Below, piece by piece: positions 36,733-47,144 of a stretch of DNA of 64,000 nt (positions within the stretch are counted from its first letter, which is position 1; each line of letters opens with the position of its first letter). The notes under the pieces were generated by a model. The model had not been told where the DNA came from. It ran no database searches and worked only from the letters and a program-made list of their open reading frames with translations. The translations under genes were made by a program, and so were the position numbers. The stretch is from Pseudomaricurvus alcaniphilus (GTDB lineage: Bacteria; Pseudomonadota; Gammaproteobacteria; Pseudomonadales; Cellvibrionaceae): NCBI RefSeq assembly GCF_011440395.1, contig NZ_JAAOIX010000010.1, forward strand, positions 155,608 to 219,607. The letters are read 5' to 3'.

Positions 36733-38592
36733 GTGGCCAAGAACCATTGGCTCTTGCCGGAGGCTTTGAGTACACTGCCGCGGTCGTCAAGCGTCGCTAT
36801 TGCTGTCTTTGCTGTAAAAGCTTTTAAAGCAGCTTCTTCGGCGCCGGAGCGCAGTATTCAATCTCTACCACGCCAGGATTTGGAAGCCCACTTGTCATCC
36901 GAACCGCACAATCAGTCTGCCGGCGATTCGCCATCGGGCCGTCCGCCTGCAGACAGCCCGTTGCCGGGCGAGCAAGCCCCGGGTCAGCAATCGCCGGGCG
37001 ATATGCCGCCGGGCAAGCCGCCGGCCGCCGGCCTGTTGCGCTCCACCGCCCTGGTGGGAATGATGACCATGCTGTCGCGGGTGCTGGGTTTGGCCCGGGA
37101 CGTGGTGCTGGCCCGTTTTATCGGTGCCGAGGCCGGCGCAGATGCGTTTTTCGTGGCCTTTAAGATTCCCAACTTCCTGCGCCGCCTGTTTGCCGAGGGC
37201 GCGTTTGCCCAGGCCTTTGTGCCGGTACTGTCGGAATATCGCGAAGTGGGCAGCCAGGCGGCGGTGCGCCACCTGCTCGATCGGGTGGCCGGCTGCCTGG
37301 GGGTGAGTCTGGTGGCCCTGACCCTGCTGGCGGTTGTGGGGGCACCGGTTCTGGCAGCCCTGTTTGCCCCCGGATTTTTGCACGACGCGGTGCGCTATCC
37401 GCTCACCGTGGAGATGATCCGCATCACCTTTCCCTACCTGATGCTGATCTCCATGACCGGCCTGGCCGGTGCCGTGCTCAACAGCTACGACCGCTTTGCG
37501 ATACCGGCGTTTACCCCGGTGCTGCTGAATGTAGTGCTGATTGCCGCCGCCATGCTGGCGGCGCCCTATTTTGACCCGCCGGTGCTGGCACTGGCCTGGG
37601 GGGTGTTGGCCGCGGGCTTTATCCAGCTGCTGTTCCAGCTGCCGTTTTTATGGCGCCTTGGTTTGCTGCCGGCACCCAAGGTGGATTGGCGCGATGAAGG
37701 GGTGGTGCGCATTTTGCGCTTGATGGCGCCGGCCATATTTGGCGTCTCAGTGAGCCAGATTAACCTGCTGCTGGATACGGTGCTGGCGTCGTTCCTGCCC
37801 ACCGGCAGCGTCTCCTGGCTCTACTATTCCGATCGTTTGTCGGAGTTGCCGCTGGGGGTATTCGCCATTGCCATCGCCACGGTTATTTTGCCGCGCCTGT
37901 CGCGCCAGCACGCCGCCGAGGACCCGACCCAATTCAGTGCCACCCTCGACTGGTCGATCCGCATGGTGCTGCTGATCGCGTTGCCCGCCGCCCTGGCATT
38001 GATGGTGTTGGCGGAGCCGATACTGCTGACCCTGTTCCAGTACGGCAAGACCTCGCTGCTGGATATCCGTATGTCCAGTTACAGCTTGCAGGCCTACTCG
38101 ATCGGACTGACTGCGTTTATGTTGATCAAGGTATTGGCCCCCGGTTACTACGCCCGCCAGGACACCAAAACGCCGGTGCGTATCGGCATTATCGCCATGC
38201 TCAGCAATATGGTGCTGAACGTCATTTGCGTGGCGCCGCTCTATTTTTACTTTAATTTGGGCCATGTCGGCCTGGCCCTGGCCACCTCGCTGGCGGCGTT
38301 TATTAACGCCGGGCTGCTCTGGCGTGGCCTGTATCGGGGTGGCGTCTATCAACCCGGTTGCAACGCCGCGGTCGGCAGCTGGCGGCTGTTTATGCTGCAA
38401 ATGCTGTTTGCCAACCTGTTGATGGTGGCGGTGCTGTGGTGGCTCTCGGCCTATTTGGGCAGCTGGGTAGCGCTGGGCTGGTGGCCGCGTATCCTCAACC
38501 TGGCGCTGGTGTGCGGCGCCGGTCTCGGGGTGTACCTGGTTGCCCTGGCGCTGGCCGGCGTGCGCTTGCGCCACCTGCGCGCCCGCTTCTGA
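36733..38592 (+). CDS. murJ: Lipid II flippase MurJ
   Basis: Inner-membrane MOP-superfamily flippase that moves lipid II to the periplasm for peptidoglycan synthesis. The conserved part begins LLRSTALVGMMTMLSRVLGL and includes FKIPNFLRRLFAEGAFAQAF, with about 14 membrane helices. The frame opens at a GTG at 36733 and is 619 codons long, about 100 longer than usual. The excess is a Pro/Gly/Ser-rich leader. Alternative starts are TTG at 36892 (GGAAG 7 bases before) and ATG at 37003, which would give 529 residues, the family size. The true start is therefore uncertain, the identity certain. It begins the murJ-ribF-ileS-lspA-fkpB-ispH block. Confidence 0.95.
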   Translation: MAKNHWLLPEALSTLPRSSSVAIAVFAVKAFKAASSAPERSIQSLPRQDLEAHLSSEPHNQSAGDSPSGRPPADSPLPGEQAPGQQSPGDMPPGKPPAAGLLRSTALVGMMTMLSRVLGLARDVVLARFIGAEAGADAFFVAFKIPNFLRRLFAEGAFAQAFVPVLSEYREVGSQAAVRHLLDRVAGCLGVSLVALTLLAVVGAPVLAALFAPGFLHDAVRYPLTVEMIRITFPYLMLISMTGLAGAVLNSYDRFAIPAFTPVLLNVVLIAAAMLAAPYFDPPVLALAWGVLAAGFIQLLFQLPFLWRLGLLPAPKVDWRDEGVVRILRLMAPAIFGVSVSQINLLLDTVLASFLPTGSVSWLYYSDRLSELPLGVFAIAIATVILPRLSRQHAAEDPTQFSATLDWSIRMVLLIALPAALALMVLAEPILLTLFQYGKTSLLDIRMSSYSLQAYSIGLTAFMLIKVLAPGYYARQDTKTPVRIGIIAMLSNMVLNVICVAPLYFYFNLGHVGLALATSLAAFINAGLLWRGLYRGGVYQPGCNAAVGSWRLFMLQMLFANLLMVAVLWWLSAYLGSWVALGWWPRILNLALVCGAGLGVYLVALALAGVRLRHLRARF

Positions 38593-38645
38593 CCGCGTCG
38601 CGGCCGGCGGGAGCCGGGCCGGAGTCGCCGTCTCGCGCAAATTGA

Positions 38646-38674
38646 TTAACCCGTGTGCGCATCTGGGGTATACT
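38646..38674 (+). promoter_or_regulatory. Candidate sigma-70 promoter for ribF-ileS operon
   Basis: TATACT at 38669-38674 is a good -10 hexamer. TTAACC at 38646-38651 stands 17 bases upstream as a weak -35. It lies about 105 bases before the ribF start in the 187-base gap after murJ. Based on hexamer match only. Confidence 0.45.
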
Positions 38675-38779
38675 CCGGCCCTTGTTTTCTGGCGCCTGGC
38701 GCCATTACCCGAAATACTGGCGGGCCTTGAATCGCACACCGGTTCCCTGGCAGCTGGCTTTAGCAACGAGTTTTCATTA

Positions 38780-39724
38780 GTGCCACAGTTACATAATCGA
38801 TTTATCCGTGGGATCCATAACCTCCGCGCCGGCGACAAGGGCAGTGTGGTGACTATAGGCTCCTACGACGGTGTCCATTTGGGGCACCAGACCATTATGA
38901 AACAGGTGGTGGAGAAGTCCCGGCAGACCGGTTTGCACTCTATTGCGGTGGTGTTTGAGCCGCACCCGAATGAGTATTTCTCCCAGGAAAAGGCGCCGGC
39001 GCGGCTGATGACCTTTCGGGAAAAGGTTCTGGCCCTGTACCAATCCGGAATTGATCGGGTCTGTTGCCTGCGTTTTAACGAGTCCCTGCGCTCGCTGTCG
39101 GCGGCGGAATTCGTGCAGCAAGTACTGGTGGATGGCCTGGCGGTGAAGTACCTGGTGGTGGGTGACGATTTCCGCTTTGGCCAGGACCGCAGCGGTGATT
39201 ACGATTACCTGCACCGGGCGGGCCAGCAGTTTGGCTATGAGGTGACCGACTCCAGCACCTTTGAAATCGATTCCGAGCGGGTCAGCAGCACGCGTATTCG
39301 CAAGGCCCTGCAAGACAGCGATTTCCTGCTGGCCGAACGCCTGCTCGGTAAGCCCTACCGCATCAGTGGCCGGGTCGCCTATGGCCAGCAGTTGGCGCGC
39401 CAGTGGGGGGTGCCCACGGCCAATGTGCATTTGCGCCGCTATCGCTCGCCGCTACAGGGAGTGTATGCCGTGCGTACCTGGTTGCCCGACGGCTCGGTGC
39501 AACCCGGTGTGGCCAATGTCGGGGTGCGCCCCACCATCGGTCAGAAAATTAAGCCTATACTCGAGGTGCACTTGCTCGATTTTGCCGACAATCTTTACGG
39601 CCAGCGGGTCGCGGTAGAATTTGTGCACAAGTTGCGCGAGGAGCAAAAGTTCGACTCGCTGGAGTTACTGCGCCAGCAAATTTACCAGGATATTGAAAGC
39701 GCCCGCGCCTATTTCGCCCAATAG
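38780..39724 (+). CDS. ribF: Bifunctional riboflavin kinase / FAD synthetase
   Basis: Converts riboflavin to FMN and then FAD. The 314-residue protein has an N-terminal adenylyltransferase domain with TIGSYDGVHLGHQ (HIGH-like motif; most members have NFDGVH) near residue 24, and a VSSTRIRKAL motif near 174. The C-terminal kinase domain has GRQLARQWGVPTANVHL-type sequence near 205. The frame is open further upstream, but the GTG at 38780 (VPQLHNRFIRGIHNLR) matches the family start. No strong ribosome-binding site is seen. It is followed by ileS, as in Pseudomonas. Confidence 0.95.
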   Translation: MPQLHNRFIRGIHNLRAGDKGSVVTIGSYDGVHLGHQTIMKQVVEKSRQTGLHSIAVVFEPHPNEYFSQEKAPARLMTFREKVLALYQSGIDRVCCLRFNESLRSLSAAEFVQQVLVDGLAVKYLVVGDDFRFGQDRSGDYDYLHRAGQQFGYEVTDSSTFEIDSERVSSTRIRKALQDSDFLLAERLLGKPYRISGRVAYGQQLARQWGVPTANVHLRRYRSPLQGVYAVRTWLPDGSVQPGVANVGVRPTIGQKIKPILEVHLLDFADNLYGQRVAVEFVHKLREEQKFDSLELLRQQIYQDIESARAYFAQ

Positions 39725-39789
39725 GGCACCACAACGGCCTTCCAGTGACTAAATTCCTTCTGCCAAAACGACGCTATTAATACGACACT

Positions 39790-42588
39790 ATGACCGATTA
39801 CAAACCGACCTTGAACTTGCCCAGCACCGGCTTTGCCATGAAAGCCAACCTGGCCCAGCGTGAACCCGCCATGTTGAAAAAATGGCAGAGCGAAAAGCTC
39901 TATGAAACCATTCGCGCGGCCCGCAGCGGTTGTGAGCAGTTTATCCTGCACGACGGTCCTCCTTACGCCAATGGCGATATCCACATCGGCCACTCGGTCA
40001 ACAAGATTCTGAAGGACATTATCGTCAAGTCGCAGACCCTGAACGGTCTGGACGCTCCCTATGTGCCCGGCTGGGACTGTCACGGTTTGCCCATTGAGCA
40101 CAATGTGGAAAAGAAGATTGGCAAGGCCGGGGTTAAGGTGGATTTTAAAACCTTCCGCCAGAAGTGCCGCGACTACGCTCGCAAGCAAGTGCAGGGGCAG
40201 AAGGCGGACTTTATCCGCCTCGGTGTGCTGGGGGAGTGGGACAATCCCTACCTGACCATGGACTATAAAACCGAAGCGGACATCATTCGCTCGCTCGGCA
40301 AGATCATCGACAACGGTCACCTGCACAAGGGCTTCAAGCCGGTGTACTGGAGTGTGGTGGGTGGCTCGGCGCTGGCTGAGGCGGAAGTGGAATACCAGGA
40401 TAAAACCTCCAACTCCATCGATGTGCGCTACCGGGTGGCAGACCCGGAAGCCCTAACTGCGGTCATGGGCGCACTGGAAGGTGAAGGCGAGGTGTCGGTG
40501 GTGATCTGGACCACCACTCCCTGGACCTTGCCGGCCAGCCAGGCGGTCAGTCTCAATGCCGAACTGGAATACGTCGTAGTGCAGGCCGGAACCGAGCGCC
40601 TGTTGCTGGCCGAGGCGCTGCTGCCCGCGGTTATGGCCCGGGCCGAGATCGACGACTACCGCATTGTCGGCCGCTGCCGGGGCAGCCAATTGCAAGGCCT
40701 GCAGCTGCAGCATCCGTTTTACGCGCGCCAGGTGCCGGTGATCCTCGGTGCTCACGTGACCACCGATGCCGGTACCGGCTGTGTGCACACCGCCCCCGAC
40801 CACGGCGTTGACGATTTTAATGTCGGCGCCGAGAACGGCATAGGTACGCTCAACTATATCGATGACCACGGCATCTACCGCGACGAGGTGGAGCTGTTCG
40901 CTGGCGAGCATGTGTACAAGGTGGACGACAAGGTGCTGGCGACCCTGGAAGAGCACGGCAGCCTGTTGCACAAGACCAAACTCACCCACAGTTATCCGCA
41001 CTGCTGGCGCACCAAGACACCGCTGATTTACCGGGCGACGCCGCAGTGGTTTGTCAGCATGAGCCAGAACAACCTGTTGGCGCAGGTAAAATCGGCAGTC
41101 CGGGATGTGCAGTGGATTCCCGACTGGGGCCGGGCCCGCATCGACGGCATGCTCGACTCCAGCCCCGACTGGTGTATCTCGCGCCAGCGCACTTGGGGCG
41201 TGCCCATCGCCCTGTTTGTGCACAAGGATACCCAGGAGCTGCACCCGCACAGCAGCCGCCTGATTGAAGAAGTGGCCAAGCGGGTTGAGCAGGACGGCAT
41301 GGACGCATGGTTTGAACTGGATGCCACCGAGTTGCTCGGCGCCGAGGCGGACCAGTACAACAAGGTGACCGATACCCTCGACGTCTGGTTTGATTCCGGG
41401 GTGACCCACTTTTCGGTCTTGCAGCAGCGCGCCAATTTGCGGTTTCCGGCGGATTTGTACCTGGAGGGCTCCGACCAGCATCGGGGCTGGTTCCAGTCCT
41501 CCCTGAAAACCTCCATGGCGATGAACGGTGTGCCGCCCTACAAGCAGGTGCTGACCCACGGTTTCACCGTGGATGAAAAAGGCCACAAGATGTCCAAGTC
41601 ACTGGGCAATGTGATTCCGCCGCAAAAGGTGGTCAACGAACTGGGCGCCGACGTGCTGCGCCTGTGGGTGGCGGCGACGGATTTCAGCGGTGAAATGCGG
41701 GTCTCCGACGAGATCCTCAAGCGCACCGCCGACTCCTATCGGCGTATCCGCAATACCGCTCGCTTCCTGTTGTCCAACCTGAACGGTTTCGAGCCGGAGC
41801 GTGATGCCCTGCCGGTGGCCGAGTTGCTGTCGCTGGATCGCTTTGCGGTGGAGCGCGCGGCGCGCCTGCAGGCCGACATAGTACAGGCCTACAACAGCTA
41901 CAATTTCCACAGCATTTACCAGAAGTTGCACAACTACTGTGTGGTGGACCTGGGTGGCTTCTACCTGGATATCATCAAGGATCGCCAGTACACCACCCAG
42001 GCCGACAGCATCGCCCGGCGCTCGGCCCAGACCGCTCTGTATCATATCGTCGAGGCCTTTGCCCGCTGGATCGCGCCGATTCTCAGTTTTACCGCCGACG
42101 AGCTCTGGGACCATATTCCGGGGCCGCGCCAGGGCCCGGTATTTGCCGCCCAGTGGTATGAGTTTCCGCTGCAGGCCGGCGCCACCGAGCTGGACTACGG
42201 CTACTGGTCACTGATGACTTCGGTAAAAACCGCGGTCAACAAGATGATCGAGAAAAAGCGCGGCGAGGGAATTATCGGCGGCTCCCTCGACGCTGCGGTC
42301 ACCCTGGTGTGCGACAGCGACCTGGCGCAGCGCTTGTCCCTGCTCGGCGATGAGCTGCGTTTTGTGCTGATCACCTCGGCGGCGGAGGTGACTACCGCCG
42401 CGGTGAGTGGTGCCGAGGCAACCGAGCTGGAGGGGCTGTCCGTATTGGTGAGCAAGTCCGGCGGCGACAAGTGCGTGCGCTGCTGGCACTATCGCGAGGA
42501 TGTGGGCAGCGATCCGGAGCATGCCGAGATCTGTGGACGCTGCGTAGAGAATGTGGTGGGTGGCGGTGAGCAGCGTCAGTTTGCCTGA
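39790..42588 (+). CDS. ileS: Isoleucyl-tRNA synthetase
   Basis: Class I synthetase of 932 residues. The HIGH motif lies in [15 protein letters not shown] near residue 58, the editing domain about 195-400, and the KMSKS loop in [14 protein letters not shown] near 600. The C-terminal zinc finger has four cysteines (CVRCWHY and CGRC near 900-920), placing it in the bacterial type 1 group that is sensitive to mupirocin in relatives. It lies between ribF and lspA. Confidence 0.98.
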   Translation: MTDYKPTLNLPSTGFAMKANLAQREPAMLKKWQSEKLYETIRAARSGCEQFILHDGPPYANGDIHIGHSVNKILKDIIVKSQTLNGLDAPYVPGWDCHGLPIEHNVEKKIGKAGVKVDFKTFRQKCRDYARKQVQGQKADFIRLGVLGEWDNPYLTMDYKTEADIIRSLGKIIDNGHLHKGFKPVYWSVVGGSALAEAEVEYQDKTSNSIDVRYRVADPEALTAVMGALEGEGEVSVVIWTTTPWTLPASQAVSLNAELEYVVVQAGTERLLLAEALLPAVMARAEIDDYRIVGRCRGSQLQGLQLQHPFYARQVPVILGAHVTTDAGTGCVHTAPDHGVDDFNVGAENGIGTLNYIDDHGIYRDEVELFAGEHVYKVDDKVLATLEEHGSLLHKTKLTHSYPHCWRTKTPLIYRATPQWFVSMSQNNLLAQVKSAVRDVQWIPDWGRARIDGMLDSSPDWCISRQRTWGVPIALFVHKDTQELHPHSSRLIEEVAKRVEQDGMDAWFELDATELLGAEADQYNKVTDTLDVWFDSGVTHFSVLQQRANLRFPADLYLEGSDQHRGWFQSSLKTSMAMNGVPPYKQVLTHGFTVDEKGHKMSKSLGNVIPPQKVVNELGADVLRLWVAATDFSGEMRVSDEILKRTADSYRRIRNTARFLLSNLNGFEPERDALPVAELLSLDRFAVERAARLQADIVQAYNSYNFHSIYQKLHNYCVVDLGGFYLDIIKDRQYTTQADSIARRSAQTALYHIVEAFARWIAPILSFTADELWDHIPGPRQGPVFAAQWYEFPLQAGATELDYGYWSLMTSVKTAVNKMIEKKRGEGIIGGSLDAAVTLVCDSDLAQRLSLLGDELRFVLITSAAEVTTAAVSGAEATELEGLSVLVSKSGGDKCVRCWHYREDVGSDPEHAEICGRCVENVVGGGEQRQFA

Positions 42589-42598
42589 GTCAATAGAG

Positions 42599-43132
42599 AT
42601 GGGTACCGGAGTGGATACGAAAGTCGAGTCGCGTATGGCGGCGGCCAGCTGGAAGTGGTACCTGCTGGCGCTGCTGGTGGTGCTGCTCGACCAGCTCAGC
42701 AAAAGCTGGGTCAGTCACAACCTGGCCTACGGCCAGCCGTGGGTGCTGACCGATTTTTTCAACCTGACCCTGCTGCACAACCCGGGGGCCGCGTTCAGCT
42801 TTTTGAGTGATGCCGGCGGCTGGCAGCGCTGGTTTTTTACCGCCGTGGCGGCAGTAGTGAGCCTGGCGGTGGTGGTCTGGATTGCCCTTTTACCACGCGC
42901 TCGGCACTGGGAAGCGCTGGCGCTGGCGCTGGTGTTGGGGGGAGCCATCGGCAACCTGTACGATCGCGTGGTGCTGGGTTACGTGGTGGACTTTCTTGTG
43001 GTCCACTACCGCGATTACTATTGGCCGGCGTTCAATATTGCCGACAGCGCCATTTGCGTCGGGGCCGGGTTGTTGATCGTGGACTCGCTGCGCGGCCGCA
43101 GGGACAGCGGCGCCAGTGCAGCGGAAAAGTGA
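42599..43132 (+). CDS. lspA: Lipoprotein signal peptidase (SPase II)
   Basis: Inner-membrane aspartyl protease that cleaves prolipoproteins before the lipidated cysteine. The 177-residue protein has four membrane helices. Catalytic aspartates lie in GGAIGNLYDRVVLGYVVDF and FNIADSAICVG. DQLSKSW in the first helix and HNPGAAFSFLS are conserved. Starts at 42599 (ATG, 10 bases after ileS) or 42635 are possible. It acts before Lnt and the LolB sorting system, both encoded in this window. Confidence 0.96.
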   Translation: MGTGVDTKVESRMAAASWKWYLLALLVVLLDQLSKSWVSHNLAYGQPWVLTDFFNLTLLHNPGAAFSFLSDAGGWQRWFFTAVAAVVSLAVVVWIALLPRARHWEALALALVLGGAIGNLYDRVVLGYVVDFLVVHYRDYYWPAFNIADSAICVGAGLLIVDSLRGRRDSGASAAEK

Positions 43133-43207
43133 CAGTCACAAGTGGCGGGTCATACACAAGCGGGTTACAGTCAATTAACCGACAACCAATAGACGACAGT
43201 AGTTATT

Positions 43208-43660
43208 ATGACAGATGATATAACCATCGATGAAGGCACCCAGGTGACCTTGCACTTCGCCCTCAAGCTCGATAACGGCGATGTGGTGGACTCCAATTTT
43301 GGCGCTCAGCCGGCCACCTTTGTGGTGGGCGATGGCAATTTGCTGCCCGGTTTTGAGCGGGTCCTGTTTGGCCTCAGTGCCGGCGCCAAGGATACCTTTG
43401 TGATCGAACCGGAAAATGGCTTTGGCCAGAGCAACCCCAACAACCTGCAGAAAATACCGCGCGCCCAGTTTGGTGACGATATCGAGCTGGTGGAGGGGCT
43501 GATGCTGTCATTTGCCGATGCACAAAAGGCGGAACTGCCGGGCGTCGTTGCCGCCTTCGATGATGAGACCGTGACCATTGATTTCAACCACCCGCTGGCA
43601 GGGCGTCGGATCCTGTTTGAGGTGGAAATACTGGCGGTCGCAGCCGCCGTCAAACACTAG
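43208..43660 (+). CDS. fkpB: FKBP-type peptidyl-prolyl isomerase (SlpA/FkpB)
   Basis: A 150-residue cytosolic FKBP with the insert-in-flap arrangement of SlyD/SlpA. It shows VTLHFALKLDNGDVVDSNF near the start, VGDGNLLPGFERVLFGLSAG, then the flap insert (about 70-120), and ends with VTIDFNHPLAGRRILFEVEI, the family signature. It lacks the histidine-rich metal tail of SlyD, which makes SlpA/FkpB the better call. It lies between lspA and ispH, the conserved order. Confidence 0.95.
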   Translation: MTDDITIDEGTQVTLHFALKLDNGDVVDSNFGAQPATFVVGDGNLLPGFERVLFGLSAGAKDTFVIEPENGFGQSNPNNLQKIPRAQFGDDIELVEGLMLSFADAQKAELPGVVAAFDDETVTIDFNHPLAGRRILFEVEILAVAAAVKH

Positions 43661-43678
43661 AATTCCTGCAAGGTGAAT

Positions 43679-44623
43679 ATGTCCTCCGCTGTTGCTATCA
43701 ATCTCGCCAATCCCCGCGGCTTTTGTGCCGGCGTCGATCGCGCCATCGACATTGTTAATCGCGCCCTCGATGTGTTTGGGGCCCCCATTTATGTGCGCCA
43801 CGAAGTGGTACACAACAAATTTGTGGTGGATAGCCTGCGCGAGCGCGGCGCTATATTTGTCGAGGAGCTGGATGAAGTCCCCGATGATGTGATCGTGATT
43901 TTCAGCGCCCACGGGGTCTCCCAGGCGGTACGGACGGAAGCAGGGCGGCGCGGCCTGAAGGTGTTTGATGCCACCTGCCCGCTGGTTACCAAGGTGCATA
44001 TGGAGGTGTCCCGCTACTCCCAGAGCGGCGCTGAATGCGTGTTGATCGGCCACCACGGTCACCCGGAAGTCGAGGGCACCATGGGCCAGTACGACACCCG
44101 CAGTGGCGGCGCGATCTACCTGGTGGAGGACGAGGCGGATGTGGGGCGGCTGCAAGTCAACAACCCCCAGCAGCTGTTCTACGTCACCCAGACTACCCTG
44201 TCCATGGACGACACTGCCCGGGTTATCGATGCCCTGCGGGCCAAGTTTCCCAGCATCCAGGGGCCGCGCAAGGATGATATTTGCTACGCCACCCAAAACC
44301 GCCAGGATGCGGTGAAACAGCTGGCCCTGGAAAACGATCTGGTGCTGGTGGTGGGGTCGCCCAACAGCTCCAACTCCAACCGCTTGAAGGAGCTGGCGGA
44401 ACGCTGCGGCAGCGCTGCCTACCTGATCGACGGCGCCGGCGATATCCAGCCGCACTGGTTGCAGGGCAAACACAGTATTGGCATCACCGCCGGTGCCTCG
44501 GCACCAGAGGTGTTGGTGCAGGCGGTGGTCGATAAACTGGTGAAACTCGGCGCACTGCCCGCCCGGGAAGCGGCAGGGGAAGAGGAAAACGTGCGCTTTT
44601 CCCTGCCCAAAGAGTTGCGTTGA
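43679..44623 (+). CDS. ispH: 4-hydroxy-3-methylbut-2-enyl diphosphate reductase
   Basis: Iron-sulfur enzyme of the last MEP-pathway step, making IPP and DMAPP. The 314-residue protein has the three cluster cysteines in [23 protein letters not shown] and [11 protein letters not shown], and the substrate-binding PNSSNSNRL motif. The ATG at 43679 has AAGGTG just upstream, preferable to a GTG at 43673. A terminator at 44684-44713 closes the murJ-to-ispH block. Confidence 0.98.
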   Translation: MSSAVAINLANPRGFCAGVDRAIDIVNRALDVFGAPIYVRHEVVHNKFVVDSLRERGAIFVEELDEVPDDVIVIFSAHGVSQAVRTEAGRRGLKVFDATCPLVTKVHMEVSRYSQSGAECVLIGHHGHPEVEGTMGQYDTRSGGAIYLVEDEADVGRLQVNNPQQLFYVTQTTLSMDDTARVIDALRAKFPSIQGPRKDDICYATQNRQDAVKQLALENDLVLVVGSPNSSNSNRLKELAERCGSAAYLIDGAGDIQPHWLQGKHSIGITAGASAPEVLVQAVVDKLVKLGALPAREAAGEEENVRFSLPKELR

Positions 44624-44683
44624 CGCAATTCTTGCCAGTGGTTAACGACACTATGAACTACACTTACACCACTGAACTACACT

Positions 44684-44713
44684 AAAAAAGGCTGCACTAC
44701 TGCAGCCTTTTTT
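44684..44713 (+). terminator. Rho-independent terminator after ispH
   Basis: Perfect stem AAAAAAGGCTGCA / TGCAGCCTTTTTT with loop CTAC, 61 bases after the ispH stop. It separates the housekeeping block from the minor-pilin operon, and the symmetric A and T runs would also stop transcription from the other side. Confidence 0.93.
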
Positions 44714-44797
44714 GTAGCGATGGCCGTTCGTCGGCTATCCAATGCTTTTATCCACTCAATCACCTTGATTGCCTGAGGGTTTGCTATACCTATTGCT

Positions 44798-45388
44798 ATG
44801 AGACCTTTTGCCATGAACAAAGCTGACTGTGGATTTACCCTGGTCGAGTTGCTGGTAGTGCTGAGCATCGTCGCTATTGTGGCGATGGTTGCCGTGCCCT
44901 CTTTTACCAATGTGATCGAGAAAAACCGGGTCGAGGCGCTGCAGAAAGACCTGGCGCGGGACATCGCCTTTGCCCGCCAGGCGGCGATGTCGCGCAACGG
45001 TTTTGTCTCCATCTGCAAGAGTGCCAATGGCACCGCCTGCACCACCGCCGGCGACTGGAACCAGGGCTGGATCGTGTTTGTGGACACGGCCGGCGGCACC
45101 GCAGGCACGGTGGACGGCGGCGAGGAGATTCTGAAAGTACACGCCGCCGCCAACAGCAACGACGATATGGAGGGCACGGTGGATTTCCTGCAGTTCAGCG
45201 CCACCGGTACCTTGCGCTTGCCGGCGGCCGGCACCCCGGTGTTTGAAATTTGTGCGCCGGGCAATGCCTATGTGCGCGGGTTGCTGGTGCTGCGCTCCGG
45301 TCGCGGCCTGACTTCCCGCCACAGCGGCAGTGTGGAATATGTTGAACGGGACGCGGGCAATAACCCGGTGGCACTGTCGTGTTCATAA
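44798..45388 (+). CDS. Minor pilin, GspH/FimT/FimU family
   Basis: A 196-residue type IV prepilin. A short leader ends in glycine, followed by the prepilin helix (G then FTLVELLVVLSIVAIVAM), with phenylalanine at +1 and glutamate at +5 for PilD processing. The remainder matches the GspH/FimT domain (AFARQAAMSRNGFVSICKS and the C-terminal GRGLTSRHSGSVEYV). An alternative ATG at 44813 would shorten the leader by five residues. First gene of the pilin operon; the position corresponds to fimU in Pseudomonas. Minor pilins prime pilus assembly with PilY1 at the tip. Confidence 0.88.
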   Translation: MRPFAMNKADCGFTLVELLVVLSIVAIVAMVAVPSFTNVIEKNRVEALQKDLARDIAFARQAAMSRNGFVSICKSANGTACTTAGDWNQGWIVFVDTAGGTAGTVDGGEEILKVHAAANSNDDMEGTVDFLQFSATGTLRLPAAGTPVFEICAPGNAYVRGLLVLRSGRGLTSRHSGSVEYVERDAGNNPVALSCS

Positions 45389-45410
45389 GGTGGGTAATGG
45401 CGAAACAACC

Positions 45411-45899
45411 ATGGGTAGACAAGCGGTGATGGCAATAAACAAAGGCGGCAGCTACCAGCGCGGAGCGGGGCTGATCGAAGTGATGATCGGCCTGTTTGTG
45501 TTGGCCATTGGCCTGCTGGGCATGGCCAGTTTGCAAAATAACGCGGTGCGCATGAACAACACCTCCTATCGCTACTCCCAGGCGGTGCTGTTGGCCTCGG
45601 ACATTACCGAGCGCATGCGCGCCAATCGCTATGTGCTGAGTGATTACGCCTCCGGTTTCAGCGATTCAGTCACCGCTAGCACCGACTGTGCGGCGGCCAA
45701 TTGCAGTGACGCCCAGATCGCCAAGTGGGACGTGGTGCAGTGGCGCGCGGCGGTCGCCGATGCCTTGCCCCAGGGGGAGGGTGAAATCCAGGTAGTGGGC
45801 AACCAGGTGACTATCCTGGTGCAGTTTGACCAGGATGCTGGCGACCAGGACGATGCCGAAGACGATCGGCTGCAAATACAAATCAGCAGTCGCATCTAG
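45411..45899 (+). CDS. pilV: Minor pilin PilV
   Basis: A 162-residue prepilin with leader and helix GAGLIEVMIGLFVLAIGLLG. The glutamate is at +5, but the residue after the cleavage glycine is alanine rather than phenylalanine. The body has the PilV-type MASLQNNAVRMNNTSYRYSQAVLLASDITERMRANR-like region directly after the helix (read in pieces; about 28-65), and a cysteine pair near 90. The start is not settled: ATG at 45411, ATG at 45429 and a GTG at 45390 are in frame and none has a strong ribosome-binding site. Confidence 0.88.
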   Translation: MGRQAVMAINKGGSYQRGAGLIEVMIGLFVLAIGLLGMASLQNNAVRMNNTSYRYSQAVLLASDITERMRANRYVLSDYASGFSDSVTASTDCAAANCSDAQIAKWDVVQWRAAVADALPQGEGEIQVVGNQVTILVQFDQDAGDQDDAEDDRLQIQISSRI

Positions 45900-45926
45900 A
45901 TGCGGAACGAGGAGGCGCGACTCTCA

Positions 45927-47144
45927 ATGGTAGCCGCTAGCAACGTCACTTTGGCCCGTCAAACAGGGCTTACAGAGCGGGATATGTGCAATCAATCCAT
46001 AGCCAATAAATTACTGCCCAACAACGCAATGCGCGGGCAGTTTGAGTCCCGGCGAGCAAGCTTTCGTCAGCGCGGCCTGACCCTGATTGAGTTGCTGGTG
46101 TCGATGGTTATCGCCATGATCGTGCTGGCCGGTGTGGTGCAGATGATGGTGGACAACAAGGTCAAATTCAAGCTCGCCGATGAGCTGGCCTTTATCCAGG
46201 AAAACGCCCGTTTCGCCCTCGATGAGCTGGGCCGGGATTTGCGCATGGTGGGCTACAGCGGCTGCGGCACCACCACCGCGGTAGCCAATGTGGTGGATAG
46301 CACTGATGACTTCTACGCCGGCTTTGGCCTGGTGGGCTGGGACGGCAGTGAAAATGCCAACGAGTTTCCGGTGGAGTTTCGCGCCGACCTGTGGGGCTCA
46401 GGTAATGCCAACGCCCCGGACGCGTTTCTTATTCGGCGCCTGGATGCAGACGAGGCCGAAATTATCGATGACTCGGCGCCCAACACCAACAACTCTGCGG
46501 TTATCAAGATTGTCGGCTCCCATGATATTGAGAAAGGCGCAATTCTGGTGGCCATCAACCAGAACTGCACCCAGGTCAGCATCTTCCAGCACACCGGCAT
46601 TGGCAATGACCAATACATCCACAACACCGGTGCCTCAACGTCGCCCGGCAATTGCACCAAAAGCCTGTTTGGCAGCGGCGACTGCAACAATACCGGCGGC
46701 CTGTCCACCAAGGATTTTGGCAACGGCGGCATGGTGGCGGCCTTTTCCGCCAATGCCTACTACATAGCTCCGTCCAGTATCGATGCCAGCATACCCTCGC
46801 TCTACCGGGAAAAGGTGCAGGCCACGGCCGGTGCATCGGCGACGGTGGCCGAAGAGTTGATTATCGGTGTGGAAAACATGCAGGTGACCTACGGGGTGGA
46901 CACTAATGCCACCGCCGACGGCCAGGTGAATCGCTACCTGGATGCCGACCAGATTACTGGCGTTGGCACCCTCAACTGGGGCCGGGTGGGCACCGCCCGG
47001 GTGGAGCTGTTGCTGCGCTCACTGGACCCGGTCTGGGCTGAAAACACTACCTTTGTTTTTAACGGCGCCAATTATACCGATCGTCTGTTGCGCCAAACTG
47101 TGTCCACCACCGTTCTGCTCCGAAATATGGCTCTGGTCGAATGA
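45927..47144 (+). CDS. pilW: Minor pilin PilW
   Basis: About 405 residues with prepilin helix GLTLIELLVSMVIAMIVLAG, +1 leucine and +5 glutamate. The following PilW signature is ADELAFIQENARFALDELGR and MVGYSGCG. The C-terminal half holds VRVELLLRS-like RVELLLRSLDPVWAENTTF and ends RQTVSTTVLLRNMAL, as in the family. I chose the ATG at 45927 because a GGAGG lies 11 bases upstream. Other in-frame ATGs are at 45900, 45984 and 46029. The leader is long with any of these. It overlaps pilX by four bases. Confidence 0.88.
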   Translation: MVAASNVTLARQTGLTERDMCNQSIANKLLPNNAMRGQFESRRASFRQRGLTLIELLVSMVIAMIVLAGVVQMMVDNKVKFKLADELAFIQENARFALDELGRDLRMVGYSGCGTTTAVANVVDSTDDFYAGFGLVGWDGSENANEFPVEFRADLWGSGNANAPDAFLIRRLDADEAEIIDDSAPNTNNSAVIKIVGSHDIEKGAILVAINQNCTQVSIFQHTGIGNDQYIHNTGASTSPGNCTKSLFGSGDCNNTGGLSTKDFGNGGMVAAFSANAYYIAPSSIDASIPSLYREKVQATAGASATVAEELIIGVENMQVTYGVDTNATADGQVNRYLDADQITGVGTLNWGRVGTARVELLLRSLDPVWAENTTFVFNGANYTDRLLRQTVSTTVLLRNMALVE

